DNA of 36,924 nucleotides from Bacteroidales bacterium UBA1756 (GTDB lineage: Bacteria; Bacteroidota; Bacteroidia; Bacteroidales; WCHB1-69). Positions 24,291-33,407 of this stretch are shown one piece after another (the stretch's first letter is position 1; every line of letters begins with the position of its first letter). Where the stretch lies: positions 1 through 36,924 of the forward strand of contig DCHI01000042.1 in assembly GCA_002314795.1 (NCBI GenBank). Reading direction: 5' to 3'. Both the position numbers and the translations under genes were made by a program. The notes under the pieces are model-generated. The model worked only from the letters and a program-made list of their open reading frames with translations, did no database searches and was not told the origin of the DNA.

Positions 24291-25025
24291 ATGGATAAGC
24301 AACTTGTCATTATCCCCACGTACAACGAAAAAGAAAATATTGAAAATATTATCAGAACCGTTTTCGGTCTTGGTGATTATCACATCCTTGTCATTGAGGA
24401 CAATTCTCCTGACGGGACGGCCGATATCGTTAAACGTCTCATTCAGGAATTTCCAGAGCGTTTATTTATCGAAGAACGCAAGGGAAAGTTGGGTCTTGGC
24501 ACTGCTTACATTCACGGATTCCGTTGGGCTTTGTCAAGGGGATATGACTATGTTTTTGAAATGGATGCCGATTTCTCTCACGATCCGCACGATTTGGCCC
24601 GCTTGTACAAAGCCTGTAGTGAAGAAGGTGCTGATGTGGCTGTCGGCTCACGTTACTGTAACGGTGTAAATGTTCTCAATTGGCCAATGTCTCGCTTGCT
24701 GATGTCATATTATGGTTCTGCATACGTCCGTTGCGTGCTTGGAATTCCAGTACACGACACCACGGCGGGTTTCAAGTGTTACAAGGCCGAAACGTTGCGT
24801 GCCATCGATTTTGACAAGATTCACCATATTGGTTACGGTTTCCAGATTGAAATGAAATTTACAGCTTGGAAACTTGGTTTCAAAATCAAAGAAGTTTCTA
24901 TTATATTTAAAGATAGAACTTTAGGAACTTCCAAGATGAGCAAAGGGATTTTTTCGGAGGCGATTTTTGGTGTTATTGGTTTGAAAATCAGAAGTTGGTT
25001 CCGTAAATGGGAGCGTCTTTCATAA
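24291..25025 (+). CDS. Polyprenyl-phosphate mannosyltransferase-like GT2 (DPM1 type)
   Basis: This 244-residue enzyme lacks transmembrane helices, like bacterial and eukaryotic DPM1. The N-terminus VIIPTYNEKENIENII, then VIEDNSPDGTADI, the DxD metal site in EMDADFSHDP (92-94), GSRYCNG, HDTTAGFKCY and the basic LGTSKMSKGIFSEA all match polyprenol-monophosphate mannose synthases. The expected reaction is transfer of a hexose from GDP- or UDP-sugar to undecaprenyl phosphate on the cytoplasmic face, giving a donor for envelope glycosylation such as protein O-glycosylation. It starts 16 bases after the EEP gene. Confidence 0.9.
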   Translation: MDKQLVIIPTYNEKENIENIIRTVFGLGDYHILVIEDNSPDGTADIVKRLIQEFPERLFIEERKGKLGLGTAYIHGFRWALSRGYDYVFEMDADFSHDPHDLARLYKACSEEGADVAVGSRYCNGVNVLNWPMSRLLMSYYGSAYVRCVLGIPVHDTTAGFKCYKAETLRAIDFDKIHHIGYGFQIEMKFTAWKLGFKIKEVSIIFKDRTLGTSKMSKGIFSEAIFGVIGLKIRSWFRKWERLS

Positions 25026-25091
25026 GGCAGTAGAAAATCCTATTTAACATAACCGCAATTATGAGACAAATAGAAAAGGCGATTATTTAAG

Positions 25092-27194
25092 ATGGCTTTA
25101 CTGACAGAATACTCATTATGGTTCGTACTCTTGTGTATGTTATTAGGCGCAATGTTTTCATTTGCGCTCTATTTTCGTAATACGGACATCCAATTTGATC
25201 GCAAGCCGAAAATAATTATGGCTGCGCTTCGTGGATTATCGGTGACACTGATTGCATTTCTGCTTTTGGCACCGATGCTGAAACGTAATGTCAAGGAAGT
25301 TGATAAACCCGTTCTGATTTTTGCTATAGACAATTCTGAATCAATGGTTCTGACGTCAGATTCATCTTTTTATAGAAATGAGTTCCCAAAACGCTTCAAT
25401 GACTTGATTCAAAAGTTTGGCGACGAATACGAAATAAAAACCTATCTGATTGATGAAAAGGCAAATGTCGCCAAAGCGAACGAAAACATTTCCTTGCCGT
25501 TTGATGGGAAAATGACCAATCTGTCAGCTGTTTTCAATGAAGTTGAAAATATGTACGCCAATCGAAATGTCGGTGCGATGGTGCTGGTTTCAGACGGTAT
25601 TTTCAATTCTGGAAACAATCCCCAGTACGTTGTACAGAAACTGAAATTCCCCGTCCATACGGTGATGGCTGGCGATACGTCCGTTCAGACGGATTTACGG
25701 ATTGCCGGCATCGTCAATAATAAACAAACTTTCATTGGGAATTATTTTCCAGTGGAAATCAAAGTTGCAGCAACACACTTGGCTGGCAACAGGGCCGTCC
25801 TGACTGTTTATGAAAAAGACGAACCGGTTTATACGAAAAACATCGATATCCGTGGAAATCAGCACTTTGAAACCGTCAAATTGACGCTTGCCGCTAAGAA
25901 GAAAGGCATTCAGAAATATCGCGTGGAGCTTACCGAATTGGAAGGCGAATTGACGTACAAGAACAATGCAGGAAGTTTCTTTATCGATGTGGTCGATTCT
26001 CGTGAAAAGATTGGAATCGTCTATTATGCACCGCATCCTGATGTCGCCGCAATGAAAGCGGCTTTGGAAACATCCGACAAATACGAAGTCGAGACCTTTT
26101 CCGCACAGGATTTCAATAAAAACGTCAACGACTATTCGTTGCTTATTCTTCACCAGCTTCCGTCTGCAAAACCGGTGGCTGGCGCACTTATTTCAAAAGT
26201 ACAACAAGAAGGTATTCCGGCAATCTATATTGTTGGTAGTCAGAGCGATTTGAACGCACTCAACCAGCTCGGCGTGGGAATTACAATCAAACCGCAGGGA
26301 GGGAAAGTGATGTATAACGAGGCATATCCCAATTACAACGAAAATTTCCTCAATTTTACATTTTCAGAAAGTGCTCGCCAGATGCTTCGCAACTACACTC
26401 CCCTACTCACCTATTTCGGAAATTACCAGGTCGCTGTAGGTGCTAATATCTTTATGTATCAGAAGATTAGCAACGTTGTCAGTACCTATCCATTGATTTC
26501 CTTCTATCAAAATGCGAAAGCGCGTGTGGGTGTCATTGCCGGTACGGACATTTGGCGTTGGCGTCTGCAAAACTTTTTGAAGGAACAAAATTTTGATGCT
26601 TTTGACGAAATCATCAATAAGATAGCTCTTTATATGTCGGCAAAGAACGATAAGAGCCTGTTCCGTGTTCATTCTCAAGAAGTTTTTAACGAAAATACCC
26701 CTATCGAATTTACCTGTGAAGTCTATAATGAAAGTTATGAATTGATTGACGAACCTGATGTCCGTTTCGTCTTGAAGGACGCAGCCGGAAAAGAGTACGT
26801 TTCTCAATTTTCAAAACAAAATAATGGCTACTATTTGAATATCGGCAAGCTTCCCGTCGGCGATTACACGTGGGAAGCAAGTACGGTTGCCGGAACGAAA
26901 ACCTATCAAAAATCAGGAAGTTTCAGCGTTCAGGAAATTATGTTGGAAAGTATGAACTTGGTTGCCAACCACGATGTTATGCGCTCCATTGCAGCAAATT
27001 CTCAAGGAAAATGCTTCGAAATGAACGAGATGGATCAACTTGAAAAAACGATTAAAGAAAGCGAAGACATTAAACCCATCGTTTCCTACAATAAGAAATA
27101 CAGTCTGCTCCTAAACAGTTGGCTTTATTTTGTTATCATCATTCTTCTGCTTGGTACAGAATGGTTTATGAGAAAATGGGGCGGTGGCTACTAA
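25092..27194 (+). CDS. VWA-domain membrane protein
   Basis: This 700-residue protein has two N-terminal transmembrane helices (about 9-28 and 43-63), a von Willebrand A domain (about 74-200) with a complete MIDAS start DNSES (Asp80, Ser82, Ser84), Ig-like beta-rich regions, and a single C-terminal helix (near 676-692). The topology, with a large periplasmic part held at both ends, resembles BatA/BatB-like or 'glutamine amidotransferase-like' VWA proteins common in Bacteroidota. The VWA domain binds a divalent metal and a protein ligand; the partner is unknown. A nine-codon reading frame (25061-25090) ends one base before this ATG. Confidence 0.85.
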   Translation: MALLTEYSLWFVLLCMLLGAMFSFALYFRNTDIQFDRKPKIIMAALRGLSVTLIAFLLLAPMLKRNVKEVDKPVLIFAIDNSESMVLTSDSSFYRNEFPKRFNDLIQKFGDEYEIKTYLIDEKANVAKANENISLPFDGKMTNLSAVFNEVENMYANRNVGAMVLVSDGIFNSGNNPQYVVQKLKFPVHTVMAGDTSVQTDLRIAGIVNNKQTFIGNYFPVEIKVAATHLAGNRAVLTVYEKDEPVYTKNIDIRGNQHFETVKLTLAAKKKGIQKYRVELTELEGELTYKNNAGSFFIDVVDSREKIGIVYYAPHPDVAAMKAALETSDKYEVETFSAQDFNKNVNDYSLLILHQLPSAKPVAGALISKVQQEGIPAIYIVGSQSDLNALNQLGVGITIKPQGGKVMYNEAYPNYNENFLNFTFSESARQMLRNYTPLLTYFGNYQVAVGANIFMYQKISNVVSTYPLISFYQNAKARVGVIAGTDIWRWRLQNFLKEQNFDAFDEIINKIALYMSAKNDKSLFRVHSQEVFNENTPIEFTCEVYNESYELIDEPDVRFVLKDAAGKEYVSQFSKQNNGYYLNIGKLPVGDYTWEASTVAGTKTYQKSGSFSVQEIMLESMNLVANHDVMRSIAANSQGKCFEMNEMDQLEKTIKESEDIKPIVSYNKKYSLLLNSWLYFVIIILLLGTEWFMRKWGGGY

Positions 27195-27224
27195 ACATTT
27201 TTTATAACGAAACTACTTATCCGA

Positions 27225-28742
27225 ATGAAAAAAGTCAGAGTAAGATTTGCTCCCAGTCCAACCGGACCACTGCATATCGGTGGCGTCCGTACGGCATTAT
27301 ACAATTATCTTTTTGCCAAACAAAATGGCGGTGATTTCCTTCTCCGTATCGAAGACACCGACCAAACACGTTTCGTGCCCGGTGCCGAAGAATATATCAT
27401 CGAAGCATTCCAGTGGTTGGGCATTCAATTCGACGAAGGCGTCGGAATTGGCGGCCCCTTCGGACCCTACAAACAATCGGAACGAAAGCCGATGTACAAA
27501 AAGTACGCAGACCAGTTGATTGAAACGGGCTGGGCTTACTACGCTTTTGATACTCCCGAGGAATTAGACGCCCGCCGCAAAGAGGCGGAAGCACAAAAGA
27601 AAACGTTCCAATATGACGCTACCACCCGCGACGGTCTTTGCAACTCATTGTCTTTAAGTAAAGAAGAAGTCGAACAACGTTTGCAAAGCGGTGCTCCGTA
27701 CGTCATACGTTTCAAATATCCTGCCAATCTCGATATTACCGTTCACGATTTGATTCGTGGCGAAGTGACTATTAACTCCAATTTATTGGATGACAAGGTT
27801 TTATACAAATCCGACGGAATGCCAACCTATCATTTGGCTAACATTGTCGATGACCACACGATGGAGATTTCCCACGTAATCCGTGGTGAAGAATGGCTGC
27901 CGTCCGCACCACTTCACGTGATGCTTTACAAGGCATTTGGCTGGGAAGCTCCGAATTTCGCGCACCTTCCTCTCCTACTCAAACCCGATGGAAACGGCAA
28001 GTTAAGCAAACGTGATGGTGACCGCCTTGGTTTCCCCGTTTTCCCATTGCAATGGAAAGATCCCAAAAGCGGAGAAATTTCATCAGGTTACAGAGAAAGC
28101 GGCTATCTTCCTGAAGCTGTGATTAATATGCTGGCGCTTCTTGGCTGGAATCCGGGAACGGAACAGGAAATGATGGATTTGGATACGTTGGTCAAGTTGT
28201 TCTCCATTGACAAGATTAGCAAGTCCGGAGCAAAATTCGATTTGGAAAAAGCAAAATGGTTCAACCATCAATACATCCAAATAGCAGATGATAATCTTCT
28301 GCTTCAGCATTTTGAAAAAGTGCTTGCGTTGCACAACGTAAAGGCCGAAGGCGAATACGTCAAGATGGTGATGAATATGATTAAGGAGCGCGTTCACTTT
28401 ATCCCCGAATTTTGGGAACAAAGCTCCTATTTCTTCGTCGCTCCCACCGAATATGATCCGCAAGCGGTGAAAAAGAGATGGAAACCCGGAACGGCAGGTC
28501 ATCTTTGTAAAATGATAGAAATTATTGATTCCGTACAACCTTTTGATAAACAGGTAGCTCACGACAAAATTATGGACTACGTTCAAGGAAACGAATTGAA
28601 TATGGGCGCTATAATGAATAGTTTCCGTATTGCTCTGGTCGGTGCGGCGAAAGGTCCGGAACTTTTTGAAATCATCGCCGCCATTGGCGTAGATGAGACG
28701 AAGAATCGTGTTCAAAAAGCAATTCAAGTTATTGAACCATAA
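27225..28742 (+). CDS. gltX: Glutamyl-tRNA synthetase
   Basis: The 505-residue class I synthetase attaches Glu to tRNA-Glu (and perhaps tRNA-Gln if GatCAB is present). The signature motif HIGH appears as HIGG in PSPTGPLHIGG (16-20), and KMSKS appears as KLSKR (259-263). The zinc-binding Cys set of other GluRS forms is not apparent. FLLRIEDTDQTR and GEEWLPSAPLH are standard. The C-terminal anticodon-binding domain is complete. It follows the VWA gene by 30 bases and has a hairpin terminator after it. Confidence 0.97.
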   Translation: MKKVRVRFAPSPTGPLHIGGVRTALYNYLFAKQNGGDFLLRIEDTDQTRFVPGAEEYIIEAFQWLGIQFDEGVGIGGPFGPYKQSERKPMYKKYADQLIETGWAYYAFDTPEELDARRKEAEAQKKTFQYDATTRDGLCNSLSLSKEEVEQRLQSGAPYVIRFKYPANLDITVHDLIRGEVTINSNLLDDKVLYKSDGMPTYHLANIVDDHTMEISHVIRGEEWLPSAPLHVMLYKAFGWEAPNFAHLPLLLKPDGNGKLSKRDGDRLGFPVFPLQWKDPKSGEISSGYRESGYLPEAVINMLALLGWNPGTEQEMMDLDTLVKLFSIDKISKSGAKFDLEKAKWFNHQYIQIADDNLLLQHFEKVLALHNVKAEGEYVKMVMNMIKERVHFIPEFWEQSSYFFVAPTEYDPQAVKKRWKPGTAGHLCKMIEIIDSVQPFDKQVAHDKIMDYVQGNELNMGAIMNSFRIALVGAAKGPELFEIIAAIGVDETKNRVQKAIQVIEP

Positions 28743-28762
28743 TTAAATAACTAAAATATTTC

Positions 28763-28792
28763 AGGGTCGTCACCGACGGCCCTTTCTGTTTT
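28763..28792 (+). terminator. Terminator between gltX and kdsD
   Basis: Arms AGGGTCGTC (28763-28771) and GACGGCCCT (28775-28783) pair over nine bases with one G-T pair and a 3-base loop, and are followed by the T-rich TTTCTGTTTTA. It ends about 4 bases before the kdsD ATG. Confidence 0.8.
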
Positions 28793-28796
28793 ATAT

Positions 28797-29750
28797 ATGG
28801 AAATAAAAGATTTAGCTACTGATGTGCTCCGTCTGGAAGCGGAAGCGGTAAGCAACCTGCAAAACTTTATCAATCAGTCCTTTGAAGATAGCGTACGTTG
28901 CATTCTCGCAATGAAAGGACGTTTGGTGGTTACTGGTATCGGGAAAAGTGCCATCATTGCCCAGAAAATCGTGGCAACGATGAATTCGACGGGAACCCCG
29001 TCCGTTTTTATGCACGCTGCCGATGCCATTCACGGCGACTTGGGAATCATCCAGCCCGACGACGTCGTTTTGTGCATTTCCAAAAGTGGGAATACCCCGG
29101 AAATCTCTGTACTGATTCCGTTTCTGAAAATGAACGGCAACAAGCTGATCGCGTTGGTGGGCAATACGGACTCTTTCTTGGCAAAAGAGGCGGATTTCAT
29201 TCTGAACTGCACCGTTGCCCAGGAGGCCTGCCCCAACAATTTAGCTCCCACTTGCAGTTCGACAGCACAACTTGCTATGGGTGACGCACTTGCAAGCTGC
29301 CTTATCTCTTTGCGCGGTTTTACTTCTCAGGATTTTGCTAAATATCACCCGGGCGGAATTCTTGGTAAACGCTTGTATGTCAAAGTGGAAGATTTGTACA
29401 AATACAATGATAAACCGGTTGTAGCTCCCGATGATAACCTTCAAAAAGTTATTTTGGAAATTTCAGGTAAATGCCTGGGCGTAACGGCGGTTGTGGAAAA
29501 CAATATGGTCGTCGGTGCCATTACGGACGGGGATTTGAGACGAATGTTGCAGAAATGCACCGATACCAACGGCATCACGGCACGTGACATTATGACCAAA
29601 AATCCGAAGACGATTGCTCCGCAGACGTTGGCCGTAGAAGCCCTTGATTTAATGCGTAAAATGCACATTACCAATATTTTCGTAGTTGACAATGGTCAAT
29701 ATCTTGGCGTGATTCACATTCACGATATTTTGAAAGAAGGTATCCTCTAA
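28797..29750 (+). CDS. kdsD: Arabinose-5-phosphate isomerase
   Basis: The enzyme converts ribulose-5-phosphate to arabinose-5-phosphate, the first step of Kdo synthesis for LPS. The 317-residue protein has an N-terminal SIS sugar-isomerase domain (VVTGIGKSAIIAQKI, MHAADAIHGDLG, CISKSGNTPE, ALGD-type MGDALASCL, and the catalytic-His segment KYHPGGILGKRL) and two C-terminal CBS domains (about 205-317: TDGDLRRML, MTKNPKTI, MRKMHITNIFVVD). The SIS-CBS-CBS order and length are typical of KdsD. The start codon directly follows a terminator-like hairpin, so expression may depend on read-through from gltX. Confidence 0.95.
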   Translation: MEIKDLATDVLRLEAEAVSNLQNFINQSFEDSVRCILAMKGRLVVTGIGKSAIIAQKIVATMNSTGTPSVFMHAADAIHGDLGIIQPDDVVLCISKSGNTPEISVLIPFLKMNGNKLIALVGNTDSFLAKEADFILNCTVAQEACPNNLAPTCSSTAQLAMGDALASCLISLRGFTSQDFAKYHPGGILGKRLYVKVEDLYKYNDKPVVAPDDNLQKVILEISGKCLGVTAVVENNMVVGAITDGDLRRMLQKCTDTNGITARDIMTKNPKTIAPQTLAVEALDLMRKMHITNIFVVDNGQYLGVIHIHDILKEGIL

Positions 29751-29781
29751 AACGAAAAAAACTAAAAAGAATTTAACAATA

Positions 29782-30138
29782 ATGAAATACTTGCTTACCG
29801 TCGGTCTGTTAGTCATAGCAAACATTTTTATGACTTTTGCTTGGTACGGCCATCTCAAATTCAATACGGGCAATTTGGCGCTCCCTTTGGTTATCGTAAT
29901 CAGTTGGGGCATTGCACTGATTGAGTACTGCTTTCAAGTACCAGCCAACCGTATCGGTTTCATTGACAACGGCGGGCCATTCAATATGTGGCAGCTGAAA
30001 GTTATCCAGGAAGTGATTACGTTGACCGTCTTCACCGTTTTTACAATGCTTTTTTTCAAAGAACAAAAATTCACCTACAACCATTTGATCGGTTTCGTCT
30101 TTATGGTTTTGGCTGTATTTTTTATGTTTAGAAAATAA
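29782..30138 (+). CDS. DUF486-family small membrane protein
   Basis: This 118-residue protein has four transmembrane helices, distributed as about 4-24, 33-51, 71-91 and 98-115. It carries the DUF486 signatures MTFAWYGHLKF and EYCFQVPANRIGF, a family of the drug/metabolite transporter type whose function is not established. It lies 31 bases after kdsD and ends the long plus-strand run that starts at atpF. It is convergent with the FnIII protein gene across a 20-base gap that has no clear terminator. Confidence 0.9.
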   Translation: MKYLLTVGLLVIANIFMTFAWYGHLKFNTGNLALPLVIVISWGIALIEYCFQVPANRIGFIDNGGPFNMWQLKVIQEVITLTVFTVFTMLFFKEQKFTYNHLIGFVFMVLAVFFMFRK

Positions 30139-30158
30139 AATAATTGATTACAAGGCAG

Positions 30159-32174
30159 TTAACGAACTAACGTCACAGTTCCGGTAAGTTCGTATTCACC
30201 TTCATCCCCGTAAGTATAAAAAATCTTATAGACATAGCAGCCGGCGGGCATCAGTGTGCCGTTGTAGCCGCCGTTCCAACCGATTTCGGGACTTGTGCTG
30301 TGAAACAGAAGCATTCCATCACGAGAATAGATGTACAAATGGTAGTTTTCCATCGTAACGAAAGAGTTGATGGGAAGAAAGACGCGATTGGCCCCGAGCG
30401 TTGTGGGACAGAAGGCGTTAGGAACGTACGTGACCGGAAGTTGCTTTAACTCAACCGTGTTGGAACGACTGGTTTCCATAAAGCCATATTCGTCCATATT
30501 TTCCACTGCCTCAATATAATAGCTGAAGCACTCCCCTGCCCTTCTCAGCTCAGTGACATCGTCCTGATAAGTGGTCGCACTCAGATTTCCACCGATGGAG
30601 GAAAAATAACTATCGATTTGCGTTTTCCGAAACAATTGGTAATGCGAAACTCCGCCGGCCCAGTCACCGTAGAGCGTCCAAACCAAGTCACTTTCGCGGG
30701 CATCTCGTACCGACTGGCCTTTCAGCAGAATGTTGTGTGCCGTATTTGACGTCATCGTCTCCACGTCACAGTCATTTTCTACGGTAGCGCGGTAATAGTA
30801 AGTGAATCGGTCCACTTTGACGTCCGCGTCTTCAAAAACGTATGTGTCTGTGCCATTGTTGGTTAATTCTGCAATTTGGACGAAATTGCTATCCGGATTT
30901 GAACTCCGATACAAATGTACTTTAGTATATGAGACGGTCGTTCCCGTTGACACTTTGATTTCAATGGCGTTATTATTCACGACGGAAACGTAGCGGATAT
31001 ACACAAAGTCGTGATTTTCAGCAGAATTGAAAAGAAAAGTACATTTTTTGGAAGAAGCGGTGATATTTCCACCCAAGTTAAAGGCACGAATGACGCAATC
31101 GTAGGTACTTTGCGGAATAAGTTGTTGCAAAGTAAAGGTTCGCACATTGGCAGCAACTTCCCCTGCAAATTGGAGCGGTCCGCCATTGGTTGCAAAGAAG
31201 ATACGGTAACCTTCGATGTCGGGCGGCAGGTTTTCATACTCGTCCCACGTCAAAACGGCTTCGCGACGACACAAGTCATAGGTTGCCTGCACCGAGAAAT
31301 TGTGCTGCGGGTTACTGAGCGGACTGGAGTTCATACAACTGTCCAAAGCGGCGATACGGTACTGCTGCACCGACGTCGAGGCATTCTCAAAGTCTTCCCA
31401 CGAGGTGTTGTCAATGCCGTTGGCCGTGTCAATAGGAATCCAGAGTCCGTTTTCAAAGTGGTAAATGATGTACGCGTTCACGTCGGGATTGAGGGAGCGT
31501 TCCCACCCGAGACGGATGCGTGACGTATTGAAATCGACGGAAACACTGTCCAGCTGCGGAATGTCCGGAGCCGTTCGATCCGTAAAAATATCTTCCAAGC
31601 GACGGGAAACGTTACGACATCCGGAAGCATCTTCCAATTCCACGCGGTAGCCGATAGTGGCCTCGCAAACATCTATGACATCACGGTAGATGAGCGCGTT
31701 CGGAGACGCAATGTTGTTCCAAACCGTGGACGGGTATTCTTTCCAAACATCGTAGTTTTGGGCGTACGACGGCAGCATCGGGGAAATCGGCGCCGCCCAG
31801 TTCAATATGGCAGTTCCGTTCCCGTTGGTAAGATATAACTCAATGGTGCACAGCGTGTCCGACGGTGCTGTTGACGTGTTGCTACAAGCGTTGACATAAT
31901 AAAAACATTGTGCGAAATTGAGCGCATCGGCACCAGTATGAGTAAATGTCGTACTGGTAGCCGAAGTGACCTGCCCTACCGATGAAAACGTCGTTCCGTT
32001 GGTGGAATAGAAAATCTCGTATCTCGTGAAGCCCGAAGTATTGGTAGGTGGAATCCACGTGAGCGTAACCGAACCTGCCGCATCAACGGCAAGACAACGC
32101 AGTTGCGGTGGATCAATGGCGAAGACAAAGACCCAACTGAAGACGAGAATACCTACCAAGAAAAATCGTTTCAC
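30159..32174 (-). CDS. Secreted fibronectin-type-III protein with type B (CHU_C-like) sorting domain
   Basis: This 671-residue protein begins at a GTG codon (32174-32172); no in-frame ATG precedes it closely. A signal peptide (1-19) is followed by several FnIII-like beta-sandwich modules (such as VTLTWIPPTNTSGFTRYEIFYS near 36 and RLGWERSLNPDVNAYIIYH near 230), with cysteines suggesting disulfides. The last 85 residues, from YVPNAFCPTTLGANRVFLP through YNGTLMPAGCYVYKIFYTY to GTVTLVR, match the gliding-motility-associated/CHU_C domain used for type IX secretion (type B). It therefore implies a T9SS elsewhere in the genome. The role is probably surface adhesion or matrix, but this is inferred. 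Confidence 0.85.
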   Translation of the reverse strand: MKRFFLVGILVFSWVFVFAIDPPQLRCLAVDAAGSVTLTWIPPTNTSGFTRYEIFYSTNGTTFSSVGQVTSATSTTFTHTGADALNFAQCFYYVNACSNTSTAPSDTLCTIELYLTNGNGTAILNWAAPISPMLPSYAQNYDVWKEYPSTVWNNIASPNALIYRDVIDVCEATIGYRVELEDASGCRNVSRRLEDIFTDRTAPDIPQLDSVSVDFNTSRIRLGWERSLNPDVNAYIIYHFENGLWIPIDTANGIDNTSWEDFENASTSVQQYRIAALDSCMNSSPLSNPQHNFSVQATYDLCRREAVLTWDEYENLPPDIEGYRIFFATNGGPLQFAGEVAANVRTFTLQQLIPQSTYDCVIRAFNLGGNITASSKKCTFLFNSAENHDFVYIRYVSVVNNNAIEIKVSTGTTVSYTKVHLYRSSNPDSNFVQIAELTNNGTDTYVFEDADVKVDRFTYYYRATVENDCDVETMTSNTAHNILLKGQSVRDARESDLVWTLYGDWAGGVSHYQLFRKTQIDSYFSSIGGNLSATTYQDDVTELRRAGECFSYYIEAVENMDEYGFMETSRSNTVELKQLPVTYVPNAFCPTTLGANRVFLPINSFVTMENYHLYIYSRDGMLLFHSTSPEIGWNGGYNGTLMPAGCYVYKIFYTYGDEGEYELTGTVTLVR

Positions 32175-32204
32175 GGCTTTTATAACGTACAGACTTACAA
32201 AATA

Positions 32205-33215
32205 TTATTGTGGAAGAGCATCAACAGCCGCTTGGTATCGGCGAGCGTTCTGAAGGTGGACATCGTAATTGTTTGTAAAATTGTGTGCCCCTGAGAAATC
32301 TTCTTTTGCACACATATACAGATAGTTATGGTGACGATAGTGAAGTACGGAGTCAATCGTTGATTTAGCCGGCACGCGGATGGGGCCGGGAGGAAGTCCC
32401 GGATTCTTGTAGGTATTGTACGGAGAATTGACGTTCAAATGTTCGTGCAAGACACGTTTGATGTTAAAATCGTGCAATGCAAATTTGACTGTCGGGTCGG
32501 CTTGCAAAAACATTCCTTTGTGTAAACGATTGATATACAGTCCGGCAATAATGGCCTTCTCATTTTCACGAAAATTTTCTTCTTCAACAATCGAGGCCAA
32601 CGTAGTGACTTCCATCGGAGAAAATCCGATGTTTTGAGCCAATTCCCGTCGCTCATCCGTCCAGAATTTCTGATAATAACCGTACATCTTTTCAAAGAAT
32701 TCTTTCGCCGTTATATCATAATAAAACTCGTAAGAATCAGGAATAAAGATGGCGATGGCTGTTTCTGGAGTGAGGTCGTATTCTTTCAAGAAATCATTAT
32801 CATTCAATAGATTATAAAGATCATTCCACTCAAAAAGAAAATAGTAGTTGGAAAGTTTCTGCATCAATTGCTCCTTGGTTCGCACATTATTGAAGGTGAA
32901 ACGGACGGGGTAATGCTGTCCCTTCCGCAATTTCCGGACGATGGAAAAGCTATTCTCTTTTTCATCAAAGAGGTATCTTCCCTGACGAACCTTGTGGTAC
33001 AGAAGCATTTTGGAGGCGCATTTGAAACGCAGTTCACTTTTTACAATGTTGTTTTTTTGCAAAGAATCAACCACTTGTGCGTATGTGGCGTTTTCAGGAA
33101 TGAGGACGGGCACTGCGGCGGTTTGAACGTTGGGCGTGAACAGGATGTGTGCACCCGTGACAAGAACGATGGCGCAGAAGACTGAAAATCCGAAAGATAG
33201 GCGTTTTATTTTCAT
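32205..33215 (-). CDS. mltG: Endolytic murein transglycosylase MltG
   Basis: MltG (YceG) cuts nascent peptidoglycan strands and sets glycan length. The 336-residue product has one N-terminal membrane helix (about 6-27), a LysM-like region (ENATYAQVVDSLQKNNIV) and the catalytic domain with AIFIPDSYEFY, ASIVEEEN (catalytic Glu211) and PYNTYKNPGLPPGPI, the hallmark motif. The frame is open to 33233, but the promoter box TAACTTTG (33238-33231) would overlap that start, so the ATG at 33215 is used. It is probably co-transcribed with the FnIII protein gene 30 bases downstream. Confidence 0.95.
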   Translation of the reverse strand: MKIKRLSFGFSVFCAIVLVTGAHILFTPNVQTAAVPVLIPENATYAQVVDSLQKNNIVKSELRFKCASKMLLYHKVRQGRYLFDEKENSFSIVRKLRKGQHYPVRFTFNNVRTKEQLMQKLSNYYFLFEWNDLYNLLNDNDFLKEYDLTPETAIAIFIPDSYEFYYDITAKEFFEKMYGYYQKFWTDERRELAQNIGFSPMEVTTLASIVEEENFRENEKAIIAGLYINRLHKGMFLQADPTVKFALHDFNIKRVLHEHLNVNSPYNTYKNPGLPPGPIRVPAKSTIDSVLHYRHHNYLYMCAKEDFSGAHNFTNNYDVHLQNARRYQAAVDALPQ

Positions 33216-33230
33216 ATAAAAAATTTGCGG

Positions 33231-33238
33231 CAAAGTTA
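33231..33238 (-). promoter_or_regulatory. Putative -7 box of mltG
   Basis: The minus strand reads TAACTTTG, a TAnnTTTG match 15 bases before the chosen ATG; this short leader decides the start codon. Confidence 0.55.
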
Positions 33239-33352
33239 CGATGAATGGAACCGACGGAGTCGCTTTTTCAACACTTTTTTTAAACTGTCAAACGTTAAAT
33301 TTTAGCGTGTGAAATAAAAAAAAATCAACGGATTTCGTATTGAAAAAAGATG

Positions 33353-33360
33353 TACCTTTG
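33353..33360 (+). promoter_or_regulatory. Putative -7 box of serC
   Basis: TACCTTTG fits TAnnTTTG, 47 bases before the serC ATG. The divergent gap 33239-33352 shows only AT-rich sequence. Confidence 0.6.
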
Positions 33361-33407
33361 CCCCGTTTTTTTGAGAAACCAACTTATTAATTTAAATCAT
33401 TTATACT

